Positions 53,893 to 64,000 of a stretch of DNA of 64,000 bases are shown here, one piece after another. The stretch's first letter is position 1; the number at the start of each line of letters is the position of its first letter. Source of the DNA: Paraphoma chrysanthemicola (taxonomy: Eukaryota; Ascomycota; Dothideomycetes; Pleosporales; Phaeosphaeriaceae); assembly GCA_020744225.1 (NCBI GenBank), contig JAGMWG010000004.1:1178001-1242000 (forward strand), in the 5' to 3' direction. Position numbers and translations under genes: made by a program. Below the pieces are notes generated by a model. The model was not told where the DNA came from, ran no database searches, and saw only the letters and a list, made by a program, of their open reading frames with translations.

Positions 53893-54776
53893 ATACTAGA
53901 CGGTTCATTTGAGAGCATCTCCATGGCGTCGACACATCATAGTGCTTATTTGTAGCGTTTTAGAGGCTCAACTCTGTATATCGAGGGCTTTTGCCGCCTA
54001 GCATGGAAGCTGCACATCTGACGTCCGCGACGATCCCCATAGAAGTGATGTGACCCTGCCAGCATGGGAATAGCATACTGATCAATTCGCCTGATTCGAC
54101 CGCAGATGTCATCTTGCGACTCGCAGAGCCTTGCTGTTGCAATCGATCGCAACTGTGAACTTCAAGCCCTCACTCCATGATGCGCGCGATTCTTCGCCGA
54201 CAGCGAGCACACATTCTTTTAACATTCCAAGCTCACAATAAAAGCTTGAGGTATGTCCCACACCATCCCACAACTCCAATCCATCTTTTCACGGATGTGC
54301 AATTGGTAGGAAAGACGGGCGGATTTCCTTCTACGGGGCCGGGAACGGAAGACTATTCACAGAAGAAGTGGAATAACCCTCAGCAAGCCGCTTGCGCGGA
54401 GCCACGATATTACGGTACATGTAGTATACCAACTGATGATGAAGAAAAGAAGAGAGGGCCGGGGCGCGAAAACGTTTTGTAGGTCCGCGAAGCCAGCAGG
54501 GACCGTGCGCCGCTAGTTAGTCAGCTTTCTTTTTCGCATGAGTGGGGCCTTTTTCGGCAGGGCAAATATCGACGTGTGTTCGCGCGGTCCATCGATGTTT
54601 TTGGACGTTTTAGATCAATCAACGCAGATGAGACATGATAATATGGTGGGCTTCATGTATGCATTTCGGTCTACACTACTGCCCATCCTTCCTTCAATTC
54701 CGTGAGATCTTTAGCCATGGTTGCCGTCTTTCGACAGCGCACACGACAAAATCCAGCAGACACATTTCACGACCCT
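53893..54776. other. Convergent intergenic region between MIX23 and RPL1
   Basis: 884 bp between two stop codons on opposite strands. The frame at 54177-54482 (101 codons) has no family feature. A polypyrimidine/T-rich patch (54525-54560) is RPL1 3' flank. Confidence 0.45.
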
Positions 54777-55537
54777 CTAGTAGAGACGCTTAGGCGGGCT
54801 CATAGTGGCCTTGATGGTCAATGAGCCCACGTTCTGCCAGCCCTTCTTCAGCAGCGAGACGAGGTAGTTGATGGCCAACATGATGTTACCAATCAACTCG
54901 TCCTCGGTCATGCCGACGTTTCCGACAGCGACACCCATGCAGAGCACCTTCTTCAATTGGAACTTGATGGTGGACTTGACCTCAGTCATCTTGTTGGCGA
55001 GATCCTCGTTGTGCGAGACGGGTGTGGGGAACTTTCCGGCCTTGGACAGACCAGGACCGAGGAGACGAGGAATCTGCTTGATGAGGGCGTCCGAGGAGAC
55101 GAAAGCGTCGTACTTGCGAGCAAGCTTCTTGATGAGCTTCTTGTTCTTGTTGAGCTTCTTCAGGTCCTGTGAGACAATTAGTATGCTGCCGCACACGAGT
55201 AGTAGGTATGCAACTCACGTCAGTGCTCATGGCATCGACACCATGGTGCTTGGCACGATCGATATCGTGCTGGTCACCAAGGACGCAGATGGCCATGCCT
55301 GAAATTCCAGTCAGTCGGACGCCTTTCAAAGTCGTGATCGCCGGATAGCTTACGGGGCCTGGGGACGGTAGGCAGCTTGACGGTTCCGCTGAAACGCTTG
55401 TCACGCTGAGGGTCATAGTTCTTGAGGCCGATCTGGAGCTCGACGGTCTCGAGGAAGTTGCGCTTCTTGGTCTCGTTGGAGTACTCAAGGAGCTCCTTGA
55501 CGTTGGTACGAACGCCGGCAACAGAGATTTTCGACAT
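54777..55537 (-). CDS. RPL1: 60S ribosomal protein uL1 (L10a/Rpl1)
   Basis: Three exons: 55537-55354, 55298-55219 and 55166-54777 (654 nt, 217 aa, the same length as yeast Rpl1). The start MSKISVAGVRTNVKELLEYS is chosen over an in-frame ATG six codons upstream because it matches the family. Joins give VPRPRMAICVLGDQHD and DAMSTDDLKKLNKNKKL. Further conserved blocks are PRLLGPGLSKAGKFPTPVSH, TIKFQLKKVLCMGVAVGNVG and the C-terminus SLTIKATMSPPKRLY. The protein forms the L1 stalk of the large subunit and moves deacylated tRNA through the E site. Introns are 55 and 52 nt with strong signals, a useful local standard for spliceosomal introns. Arg replaces the more usual Asn at one exon junction. 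Confidence 0.97.
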
Positions 55538-56268
55538 GTTGACTGTGTCTCCCAAGGGATTTCGGTTTCCTTTGGTGGCTCTGGTGCGATTGTGGTTGAA
55601 GAAAGGAAAGCAAGCGAAAGTGGCGATGGATTTTTGGTGGTTCGGCAGGTGTGGCGATCGCTTATCTTATCTAATCGGCTAGCCGATTTGGCGTGATTTG
55701 CTTGGCACAATGTCTCGGGCTTGGCACAACTCTCCCGTATGATTGAGGACATGGTAAAGTCAAAACGTGACAAAAGTATTCGGTGAGAAATTGCTGCATA
55801 GTTTCCGCCAAAGTGATGGGCCCCGAAGAAGTCAATATTGATCAACGGAGGCATATCCTGCATTGTCCACCATGCCATGCCAAACGATCGCAGTACTATA
55901 CAGTTCGCTTTTCGAAAGACCAATTCACTCATGTGCACCATCCCATGCTATGCCCCGAACTCCAGTCTGTCCGATAGATGTAAGTTAGATGCAAATAGAA
56001 AGGAAAATATGCAGCACACTATTCCTACGGGTATCGCATCCGGAAACCCTAACGCCAAGACCACACCAGTTTTCAGAAGCCAGATTTGAACCGAATCGAG
56101 TCGAATGAGTATGTGACCAGATCGCACCGTGAATGCCGCTGCCTCGAATGAAGTAAAGGCCGAAGCCCATAGAAGACCAAAGTCGGAAACGCCGTTCGCA
56201 GATGAACTTGCGACGCTCAAGCCTATTCATTAGCTCCTGTCAAAGGATCTGCCACCAGGCAGACCATC
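55538..56268. other. Intergenic: RPL1 promoter and CAF40 3' region
   Basis: 731 bp between two minus-strand genes. A short direct repeat, GCTTGGCACAA, occurs twice (about 55699 and 55721) in the presumed RPL1 promoter. No additional gene was seen. Confidence 0.5.
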
Positions 56269-57541
56269 TCAATGCATCAACTGTTGGTTGTTGGCAGCAT
56301 CAACATTGTCCGAGAGGTTGATGAGGAGCTGAGCAAGACAGCGCTTGGTTGCTGCGTCATCCCGAAGAACCGACGAGAATGTGGCATCGCGGAGAGGCTC
56401 AGGGAGGCATTGGCGCAAAGCCTCGCGAGCGCGAGCATTGTCGCTCAGGCTGCTGCAATTAGCAATCTTCACCGTTATATAGGGCATCACACTTGCCGAA
56501 GAAAGCACCTAACAACGTGCTTGAGCAAACGAACAGTCTGCTGCTCGACGAGTTGGTTCACCATGTTACTCAGCACCGTACCAACGGCATAGAAGCGCTC
56601 GTAAGTTTGGCAGATGTAGGCAAGTCCGATATCGTCCAGCAGAATCTTCTGTACGATGAATATGGCGACAGTTTTGCTAAGCTCTGAACCAGTTTCCATG
56701 ATGCGTAGGCACAGTGGAATGATCTCCGTCGTCAGCAGGAAGTTAATCACTTCGGACGAATCGTTCTTGACAAGTGCGCCAATGACGCCCAGCGAGGTCA
56801 GGCGGAGATATTCGAATGGTCGCGACTTGGAAGTCGTGTTGAGAAATGGGTAGAGAAAGAGCGGAATGTGCGCTAAGATACTGTGAGTAACCGCGTGAGA
56901 ACCATAAGTACAGTGTTACCTACCGCTCAGAAAGAGGCCACGGGTCTCGGTATGGGAGGCGACGCATTGCAGCAAAGCAAGAGCATTGCAAACACGGTTC
57001 GAGGCAGCAGCGGTCAACTGCGACGGGTTAAGCAGCGGATAGACAGAAATGATTTCCTGTAGAAGCGATGCCATGACGCCTGCGCTTGTTAAAAGCAGAT
57101 CAACGATATCGAGGGGACAATGACCGTACCGAAAGAATGCCATAGTATGAGAGCCAGCTCTGGCACCTGCTCGCGCTTCTTGCTCAGCTCCAGGAGGGCA
57201 GATTCGCGTGTATTCGGCTTCATGAGCTGTGCGATCCAGTCCAGGACGCGCTTGTTGTCCTCCGACATACCGCCGATGTCTGCGTTGGCTTGGATGTCAT
57301 TGGCAGGCCCGCGAGGTATTATGTTGTTGCCAGGCAGCGCAGTCCCATTGTTACCAGCGATGCGATTGTAGTGCTGCTGTTGGGCCGCAGCGGCGGCTGC
57401 GGCAGCAGCCTGAGCTTGTGCTTGTGCCTGCGCTTGAGCCTGCAGCTGACCATGCTGGGCTACATGATGATGTGGTTGCTGGTGGTGTCCCTGGGACCAC
57501 TCGCCCGGATACTGCTGCTGGTGCGTGAAGATATGTTGCAT
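56269..57541 (-). CDS. CAF40: CCR4-NOT complex subunit Caf40/Rcd1 (CNOT9)
   Basis: Four exons: 57541-57130, 57079-56924, 56872-56497 and 56449-56269 (1125 nt, 374 aa). The N-terminal about 85 residues are Gln/His/Ala-rich with a (QA)n run and nine alanines. The armadillo-like core begins with EDNKRVLDWIAQLMKP and includes SNRVCNALALLQCVASHTET, HIPLFLYPFLNTTSKSRPFE, YLRLTSLGVIGALVKND and RLSDNARAREALRQCLPEPL. Introns 1 and 2 are GT-AG; intron 3 (56450-56496) starts with GC (GCAAGT) and has a tandem CAGCAG acceptor. Using the second CAG gives FLRLSDN as in the family. Caf40 binds nucleic acid and regulatory partners for mRNA deadenylation and decay. Confidence 0.94.
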
Positions 57542-58112
57542 TTGCTGCTAAGACTGGCTGTTTTCCGAAGGGGTGGCGGAGTTGAAGGAGCAACGATGGC
57601 GGACGTTTATCAGCGAAAGCTAGACCGTTGGTTCGCGAAGGCGCTAGCGGTGGGCGTAAGCGTTGGGTGAAGGTGCAGTATGCTGTGAGTTGCTTCTGGC
57701 CGCGCTCGAGAGGTGAGGTTCGCGACTGGACCCCACTGATGGGGTGGAGCCTTGGCGCCTGCGGGAGCTCGAGCTTTCGGAGATCTGCATAGCATCTCAC
57801 TTCAGGGTGTCAGGTAAACGAACACTGAATGCCGCAGTACAGCAATTTTTAGGCTGCAGCGTGAGGCAGTTAGTACAAACAAGCTAGCAGGCGGCGACTT
57901 CACGAAAACATCGGCATCATGACTACATGTTCACTGCGAACCTTGACTGAGAACAGGACAAATGGAATTCATGAAGAGGGACTCTAGACCACGATTTGAC
58001 CTCGTCGTGATCGCTAATTTCACAATTACAGCTCACAGTAGAAGAGTACCCCGAGCGTCGTTTGCTGACAGAAACCAATAACACCAATAACTCCATGCTT
58101 GGTTCTGACATC
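57542..58112. other. Intergenic: CAF40 promoter and KIN1 3' region
   Basis: 571 bp between two minus-strand genes. No coding frame or repeat of note. Confidence 0.5.
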
Positions 58113-61100
58113 CTACAGGCGGAGCTCTGACAAAATGGTCTGAGCCATGTTTTTGTACTGCCATGTTCCACCATCTACCTTCTTGAATTGGATTCCGTGT
58201 AGAGAAAAGAGTGGCACTTTGACTATCAAGATGTCAAAGTCCAACGCCATGCTCTCTCCCATGTCATTCTGCACATGGGTCGATGTCTCTCCAGCAGGGA
58301 CTGGGCGCCCGGATCGTGGTCGTCGACTGTCCCTATCTTCGCTTCCATCAGACTCGTCTGTGTTCGTATAGCTATGATCAGCAGCAGATGGCCGTTGCCT
58401 CGATTTAGGTGTATGCGGGACACGATTCTGGTCCCTGAAGTCGTCACGATCCCGGTCACCTCCTCCCATGAAACCTCCAAAGCTGATCCTCCGCCTATGG
58501 CTGGGGGGAGAAACGGGTGAATCGACGACGTGCTTGAGATCAATGCTGGGCGAGTGCCGACAACTGAAGCCTCCCTTAGTCTCTTCCCACTGTACACCAA
58601 GCCGGTCCAAGACCCGAATGATGTCTGTTTGTATATACGACAGCGGTTTGCTGCTAGTGGTAGAGACACTAAAGAGTCCTTTGAGGAAGACCGGTTTGAC
58701 CTCTGTGCTTCGGCTGGCTTCAGCCTGAGCCTGCGCCAGCTCCGCATCAGTCTCTTCCGGCACATTCGCCTCTTTCGCCTGCTCCCTGCGAGCTCTTCGT
58801 GCTTGAATACTTTCTCTGCGCGCATGTCCAAGCGACTTAGCTCGGGAAGCCGTTGCTGGCCGCGAGGTCGTTGCCAGATCCTCAGAAGCGGCGTCATTAA
58901 GCGTTCTACCTTTTTGCGCACTGATGTCGGATCTGTCAGAGCCACTGGTGGGTGGAGGGTTTCCAGGATCCTCTGACGACCTTCCTCTTCGACTCAAGCG
59001 TCTTCTTAAATCCGCTGAGTTGACACTTGTAGAACGGCCCAGCGCTTTGAACTTCCGAGAAGCGCTGTTGCCACTATTGGGAGGTGAAAGCAGCTCTGGT
59101 TGCGTTGCTGTGCTTGGCTGAAGATGTGAAGACGACCCGGTGTCCTTCTCCCGAGGTCTCCGGATGCTGAAGCTCTTCCTTGGAACGCTTGCTGCCTCTG
59201 GTGGCCCGGAGACAGCTACGGCTGGCGTAGGGGGTTGATCAGTCCGCTCGCGTTCATGGCCTCTGTACTTCCTAGTACTGAATCGGCGTAACAGTCCGGC
59301 AGCACCGCCCTCCTTCTTCGATTGCTCCACAGGCGGGGAAAGCACGGCTGGGGACACCGCACCTGGTGGCTTGTTGAGATCAATCTTCTTCAAGCTGTCT
59401 GTCACTTCGTCTTCCCCATGTGTTCGTGCGCGAGGCCTTGAGCGTCCTCCAGTTGGTTTCTCACCCGCCATCTCGTAGGTGGCCGTATTAGTATACGCTG
59501 CAGGTGGGGCTGGGAGATCAGGCATCTTCAAAGGCTTCTCGCCTGGACTGTGTGGCATGGCAACAGCGCCGGGGTTGGCTTCTTGCATCTCGCGCTCCTT
59601 TTTCTCTCTAACGAGGAAGTAGACCGACATGAGCGGGCTGTACGCATTCACTGGATCAAGACCGCGTTGGACGTCTTCCGATGATGAAGCTGTCAACTGC
59701 TCCCTGCTCGATATCGAGTTGCGTCTCTTGTAGAAATCGAACATGCCGCGTTTCTTTTCCGTCTCCGGCGTCTGAGCGGTATTTCTTCGAGCTGCTATTC
59801 GGACAGCTCGTTGGTACTCATCAGACTGGATGACATTAGTAAGCTGAGTAGTGATGTATTCAGACGTGCCGAAATCGAAGCCAGTCATCTTCTCAATAAT
59901 CTCCTTGTCAAGAGGTAATTGAAGTGGCTCTCGATGAGGCAAATAGTTTTCGGGGGGGCTGTTGAACCCCTTTGTGATCCAAGGATGGTTCATAATCTCA
60001 GACATGGTGAGTCGTTGCGTCGGATCTGTTTGTAGCATCCTGTGGATGAGACTCTTGCATTCTGCGAAGGTCAGCCAAATAATAGCGTCCGATCTAGGTA
60101 AACTCACCAGCTGATAGCCATGGCGGATAGTCAACGTGTCCCTTCTTGATCTTTGCATGCAATTGCGGCATGCTTTGGTCGTCAAAAGGCACCTTACCGC
60201 ATACCAAGACGTAGAGAACGATACCAAAGCTCCACACATCGACTTCGGGCCCAGTGTACTGCTTGGCTTGCAGCAATTCGGGCGCAGCAAAGTACAAGCT
60301 GCCACAAAACGTCTTCAATTGGCTGCGTGGCGAGAAGAGATTGCTCAGCCCGAAGTCGATGATTTTGATGTCGCCGGTCTTGCTGATGAGGATGTTCTCA
60401 ATCTTCAGGTCCCGGTGCACGATGCTGTTTCGGTGGCAGTAATCCAGTGCGCTGGCAATCTGACGAGCAAATTTGCGAGCCTGCTTTTCCTTGAGACGAC
60501 CGTGTGAAATGATGTAGTCCAGCATCTGGCCGCCGTTGACAAACTCGAACAGCATGTACCAATGGTAGTTTGTCCGCACGACATCTCGCATGCCGCAGAT
60601 ATAAGGATGGCTGAGCAGGCTGACGATGGCGGCCTCTCTCGCCGTTCGCACCTCTTTCGAATGGTCGGCGCGCTCGCGGTCGGCAGCGCTCTGGTGCTGA
60701 TCCTGCGATTGTCGAGGTACTATCTTGACAGCCACCTACACAGTGTTAGCACCCTGCCACTATTGCTCAATTCACGATCGACAGAATCATCCCTCCGAAA
60801 GCCTTGCAACATGTCGACCTCGACCTCGACCTCGATCAGAGCGCACCATGTACGTACCTGCTCGCCAGTCTCGGAGTGCTTCGCCAGCTTCACTTTGCCC
60901 ATACTGCCAGCGCCAATGGTCTTCCCCAGCGCCCATGTTCCTGTGCTCGGGGCGGTAATAGTCGTCCTCCGCTTCGTGTTGGCCTGCACCTGCCCCATCC
61001 GTGCGTCGGTGGCTACTCCATTGGTAGGCATTGCAGATGTTGTCGACGCGTCAGACGCATACCGAGTGTGCCCTCTCCTGCTAGATTCGGTCCGGGTCGG

Positions 61101-61346
61101 TGTAGGGGCGGTCCGATCTCTCGACTCACTGCGGCGCACGTTCTCGTTGGCGAGGTTGCTCTGCTCCCAGTCGCGGGCCGCGGCGCTGGCTAGGCCCTGC
61201 TGATGGCGGCTGTGCGAGTGGTTACTAGGGCGTGACGTGGTGCTCTGCGACCGGTGGGGGCGGTCTGTGGGGTTGGCATGAGGGTGCGCTCGTCGCGCGG
61301 AGGGGTTTCGAACGGGCGTAGTCGTAGGAGCGGCGGTGGACGACAT
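58113..61346 (-). CDS. KIN1: Kin1/PAR-1/MARK-type serine/threonine kinase with KA1 domain
   Basis: Three exons: 61346-60858, 60735-60108 and 60061-58113 (3066 nt, 1021 aa). The kinase domain has the glycine loop Gly145-A-Gly147-S-M-Gly150-K-V, catalytic Lys167 in VAVKIV, HRDLKIEN with Asp272, DFG Asp290, and AAPELL at 313-317. The junctions restore GEQ-VAVKIV and LSAGECKSLIHRML. A long disordered Ser/Arg/Pro-rich region (about 480-900) follows. The C-terminus (SMALDFDILIVKVPLFSLHG and GTWQYKNMAQTILSELRL) is the KA1 domain, which binds acidic phospholipids and the kinase domain. The N-terminal 120 residues are basic and disordered. Kin1/Kin2 act at the cell cortex in polarity, septation and exocytosis and affect ER stress signalling. 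Intron 1 (122 nt) carries a CGACCT hexamer repeat. Confidence 0.95.
60807..60840 (+). repeat. Short CGACCT hexamer repeat inside KIN1 intron 1
   Basis: CGACCT occurs three times in tandem plus a diverged copy (CGATCA), within the intron at 60736-60857. It is a minor microsatellite-like element with no evident function. Confidence 0.7.
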
Positions 61347-62358
61347 GGTGAGGTTGGGCGCAGGGAGCAGCAGCGGGCCTGCGATGCGAGCCGGCGCACG
61401 TGGTGACTCGAGCGGGCGACGATGCGATCAGCGCGCAGCACGCAGGCAACGCGGGGAAGCGCAGAAGAACGGGAGCTGGCGATGGGAGAAGATGCTGCAG
61501 GAAGGGGGCCGTTGCTGGAGTCGGAGCTGGTACGAGACTTGGCACGGCAGCGGACGACGAGACGACTTGGGCGCGTTGGCGGTCAGCGGCCTTGCATCAC
61601 CGCAGTCAGGGCCGATGCAGCGTGCAGGGAAGCAGTGCGACACAGGAGCACAGCAGGAAGCGGGTCAATTGTCCACGGCAGCGTGAGTTGTTTATGATGG
61701 CTGGGAGCAGGCGGGCGTCGCGAGCTAAGTCGAGCTACTGTCCACCAATGCCGACCGCCCACGGCCTCAGTCCGCATATGGCGGGGTGTTGGTTTACAGT
61801 ACAGGCAGAGATACGCGCATGCGCGATGCTATCTCACAGCCGGCACGGTGTCTAGCTGTGCCTCAGTCGTCTGATGCGGCCATGGTGCAAGACATACGGG
61901 CGGTGCCCAGCAGAAGGGTACCATAAATACAACGCCTCAGGGTCTAACACCGTATCAACTTGGCTGTCGGGACCGCTGCTGTGTTGGCGTCGGCTACATC
62001 ATAGGCCAAACTGACACATGCACACCCCAGACCAGGCACCACCTGGTGTCCAGCACCAGCACATTGACATAACATTGTAGATGCGCATTCCTCGATGCAC
62101 TAGATCAGGCTTCAAAAACAATCAAAAATTGACATAATGTGGCTTGCTGTCATTTCATTTTGTTTGCAGCCATCGAGAACTACGATGCCAATCGGACTGG
62201 CTTGTGGACTAGCGTGCCAAGTTCAGAGAGCTCATCATGTGTCCGTGCTACACCAGGAATAGTCTCCGTCTAGGTAGCGTCCCGTCGTCACGGTTTCGCT
62301 AGGAACGCACCTCTCTTGCGCCTGCGGCTCCAAGTCGACTCGACTCGAAACGCCACAT
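61347..62358. promoter_or_regulatory. Divergent region between KIN1 and the G-patch gene
   Basis: 1.0 kb between start codons on opposite strands. The part near KIN1 is GC-rich and purine-biased, as for a long 5' leader. No gene was accepted; several overlapping open frames on both strands reflect high GC content. Confidence 0.5.
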
Positions 62359-64000
62359 ATGGCGTACAAAAGACCACGGGCGTCTTCGCCTACTCCATCC
62401 CAAAAACGAGCGAGAGGACCCTCGAAATACATCTCCATTGGCACCGAGCTGCCAGACGAGGACGGCGATGATGGTGCCTTCGTCCCAGTATGGAAGCAGA
62501 CCGTGACGGACGAGCGAGGACGCAGGAGACTCCACGGCGCCTTCACTGGTGGCTTTAGTGCAGGGTAAGCTTCTGAGCCAACCCTAGACGAGCTGAAGAC
62601 TTCTTGACTATGCTAAGATATTTTAATACAGTTGGATCTAAGGAAGGATGGGCGCCGAAAACGTTTGTATCCTCCCGAGCAAATCGCGTCAAAGACCAAA
62701 CCAATGGCCAATCCCAACGCGCCGAAGACTTCATGGACGAGGAGGATTTGGCTCAAGCCGCCGAGACGCGCCAACTCGAGACTGCGCAGAGCTTCGCTGG
62801 GATTGGGGAAGCTGGAGCCGACAAGGATGATGGAATGTTTGGGCTGTTCATGACTCAAGTAGAGACAATGGGCGTCAAGATTGCGCAAAAGATGGGCTGG
62901 CGGCGAGATCAAGGCATTGGTCGAAAAATCCGCCGCGGTGCTCATGTCGACGATAGCACCAAAGACGACTCTGCCGTGCATTTGTTCGCCCCGCAGGATG
63001 CTCGGGCCATGTCTGTCCCTCGCGAAGAAGTACGTCGCAAGGGTCTTGGGTTTCAGTCCGAGGCGAGGCTAGGTCCTGGCGGAGACAAGGAAGTCGAGCC
63101 CAGCTCCATACCAGACTTGCATTTTCTTGAAAGCTCTAGAAAGACGATCAAGAAGCCTGTGGCCAAAAAGTCATCCTTTGGCGTTGGAGTCCTCAATGAC
63201 ACAGGTTCGGACGACGAAGACCCTTACGAGCTCGGTCCTAAGATCACATTCAACAAGACACTGGGCAAGGACAAAAGGGCGAAGAAGCCAAGCAAGTTTG
63301 CCAAGGCAGGAGTAGCAGACAAGCCCGTCTTCGTCTCTCAAAAAAAGGATGCCTCGAAAGCTTTGACCATACTCTCCAGAAAATCCATGGATGGTAGATC
63401 TCTCTTGCCTGGCTTTACTCTGGCATCAGATGTCGCCGAACTCAAGAGCAAGCCAAAGTATCCAGCACCTAAGATACCTCCAGGGTGGAGGTCGACAAAG
63501 GGTACTTCCAAGGCCACTGAACTCAGATATGAATCAGTCGCAGACGCTGCGAAGGCCTCTACGCTAGACTCTAAAGGACGGTCTGCTATCTTGGGAGAAA
63601 AGCCGTTGCCTGGAAAATCTATCTTCGACTACATTCCCAAGGCAGCGAGAGATCGGCTGGCGAACCTGACAGGCAAAGCTGATCTGCCCCAAGGTCTAGG
63701 ACAATCCGGTCCCGAAGGTCATCTGCCGGCAGCGAACGCGCAGCCGAAAGATCTATGGAGTCTCGTTCCATCTCTCGAAAAAGCTATAGCCGCTGGTGCG
63801 CTCGCAAAGGGTGCAACAGGCTGGATGCCCTACGCCGAAGACCTACCAAAACGCGCGCGTTACGTCGGCTTCCTCGAACTCCGCGCCGGTCTCAAAGACG
63901 CCCTGCCCGAGCGAGCAGACGGCGTCTCGATTTCAGACTGGACCAAGGAACTCCAAGAGTTTGCTCACGCCGCCCAAGTCTTCAAGCCAACGACAGGAAT
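62359..64000 (+). CDS. G-patch domain protein, GPATCH1-like, 3' end outside the window
   Basis: Exons 62359-62564 and 62618->64000, with a 53-nt intron. The join restores [20 protein letters not shown], the hallmark N-terminal block of GPATCH1 (DUF1604) proteins. The sequence begins MAYKRPRASSPTPSQKRARG, a likely nuclear localisation signal. The G-patch follows (VKIAQKMGWRRDQGIGRKIR), then FGVGVLNDTGSDDEDPYELG. The region from PGKSIFDYIPKAARDRLANL onward is typical of the family. G-patch proteins activate DEAH helicases; GPATCH1 relatives act in late spliceosomes and efficient splicing, so this is the second splicing-related gene here, with CWF19. The frame is still open at the window end, and the acidic/basic C-terminus is missing only because the window stops. 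Confidence 0.93.

Noticed and set aside
56070..56100. Minus-strand GGTTCAAAT resembling a T-arm
   Set aside because: The five flanking bases on each side do not pair and no cloverleaf can be built.
1..64000. CRISPR arrays, prophage, insertion sequences, secondary-metabolite cluster, viral insertions
   Set aside because: No spaced direct repeats, transposase or reverse transcriptase motifs, polyketide/peptide synthetase or viral gene signatures were seen; the window is eukaryotic core genome with small accessory parts.

Overview
The window is nuclear DNA of a filamentous ascomycete (Pezizomycotina; a dothideomycete is my guess, not shown). The evidence is short GT-AG introns (45-122 nt) with CTAAC-like branch sites, housekeeping genes with clear fungal orthologues (PKC1, CDC11/NUD1, KCS1, TIM54, KIN1), and filamentous-fungus families such as a FlbC-like C2H2 factor, an AA9 polysaccharide monooxygenase and a Pth11/SAT4-type seven-helix membrane protein. 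There are 21 protein genes, two of them cut by the window edges, and one tRNA gene.

Layout. 1-2.0 kb: 3' part of PKC1. 3.7-7.5 kb: a divergent pair, CWF19 (splicing) and GPN1/NPA3 (RNA polymerase II assembly). 7.5-19.2 kb: mostly gene-free, holding only the FlbC-like regulator. 19.2-20.2 kb: a five-exon short-chain dehydrogenase. 21-29.4 kb: SHE4/UNC-45 and the septation scaffold CDC11, same strand. 30-32 kb: an unrecognised serine/proline-rich protein. 33.2-37.2 kb: KCS1 inositol hexakisphosphate kinase. 37.86-38.08 kb: an unusual tRNA-His gene. 38.3-42.4 kb: TIM54, SGT2 and TMA20. 44.2-48.7 kb: accessory genes (AA9 LPMO, seven-helix protein, short Zn2Cys6 protein) in gene-poor surroundings. 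50-62 kb: CDC9 DNA ligase I diverging from MIX23, then RPL1, CAF40 and KIN1. 62.4-64 kb: 5' part of a GPATCH1-type G-patch gene.

Most of the window is conserved core machinery with no sign of a secondary-metabolite cluster, virus or intact transposon. Exon structures were rebuilt by hand from splice signals, reading frame and family conservation; every complete multi-exon model gives a CDS length divisible by three.

The main discovery is the tRNA-His(GTG) gene at 37863-38076. Its cloverleaf appears only after removing three insertions: a 35-nt intron at the canonical 37/38 site, and two mRNA-type introns (53 and 55 nt, GTAAGT/GTACGT donors, CTAAC branch sites, CAG acceptors). One splits the D-arm and box A, the other the T-loop and box B. 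A TATA element upstream and a T6 run downstream suggest RNA polymerase III transcription from an external promoter, as for U6. If real, a tRNA would need the spliceosome as well as the tRNA splicing endonuclease.
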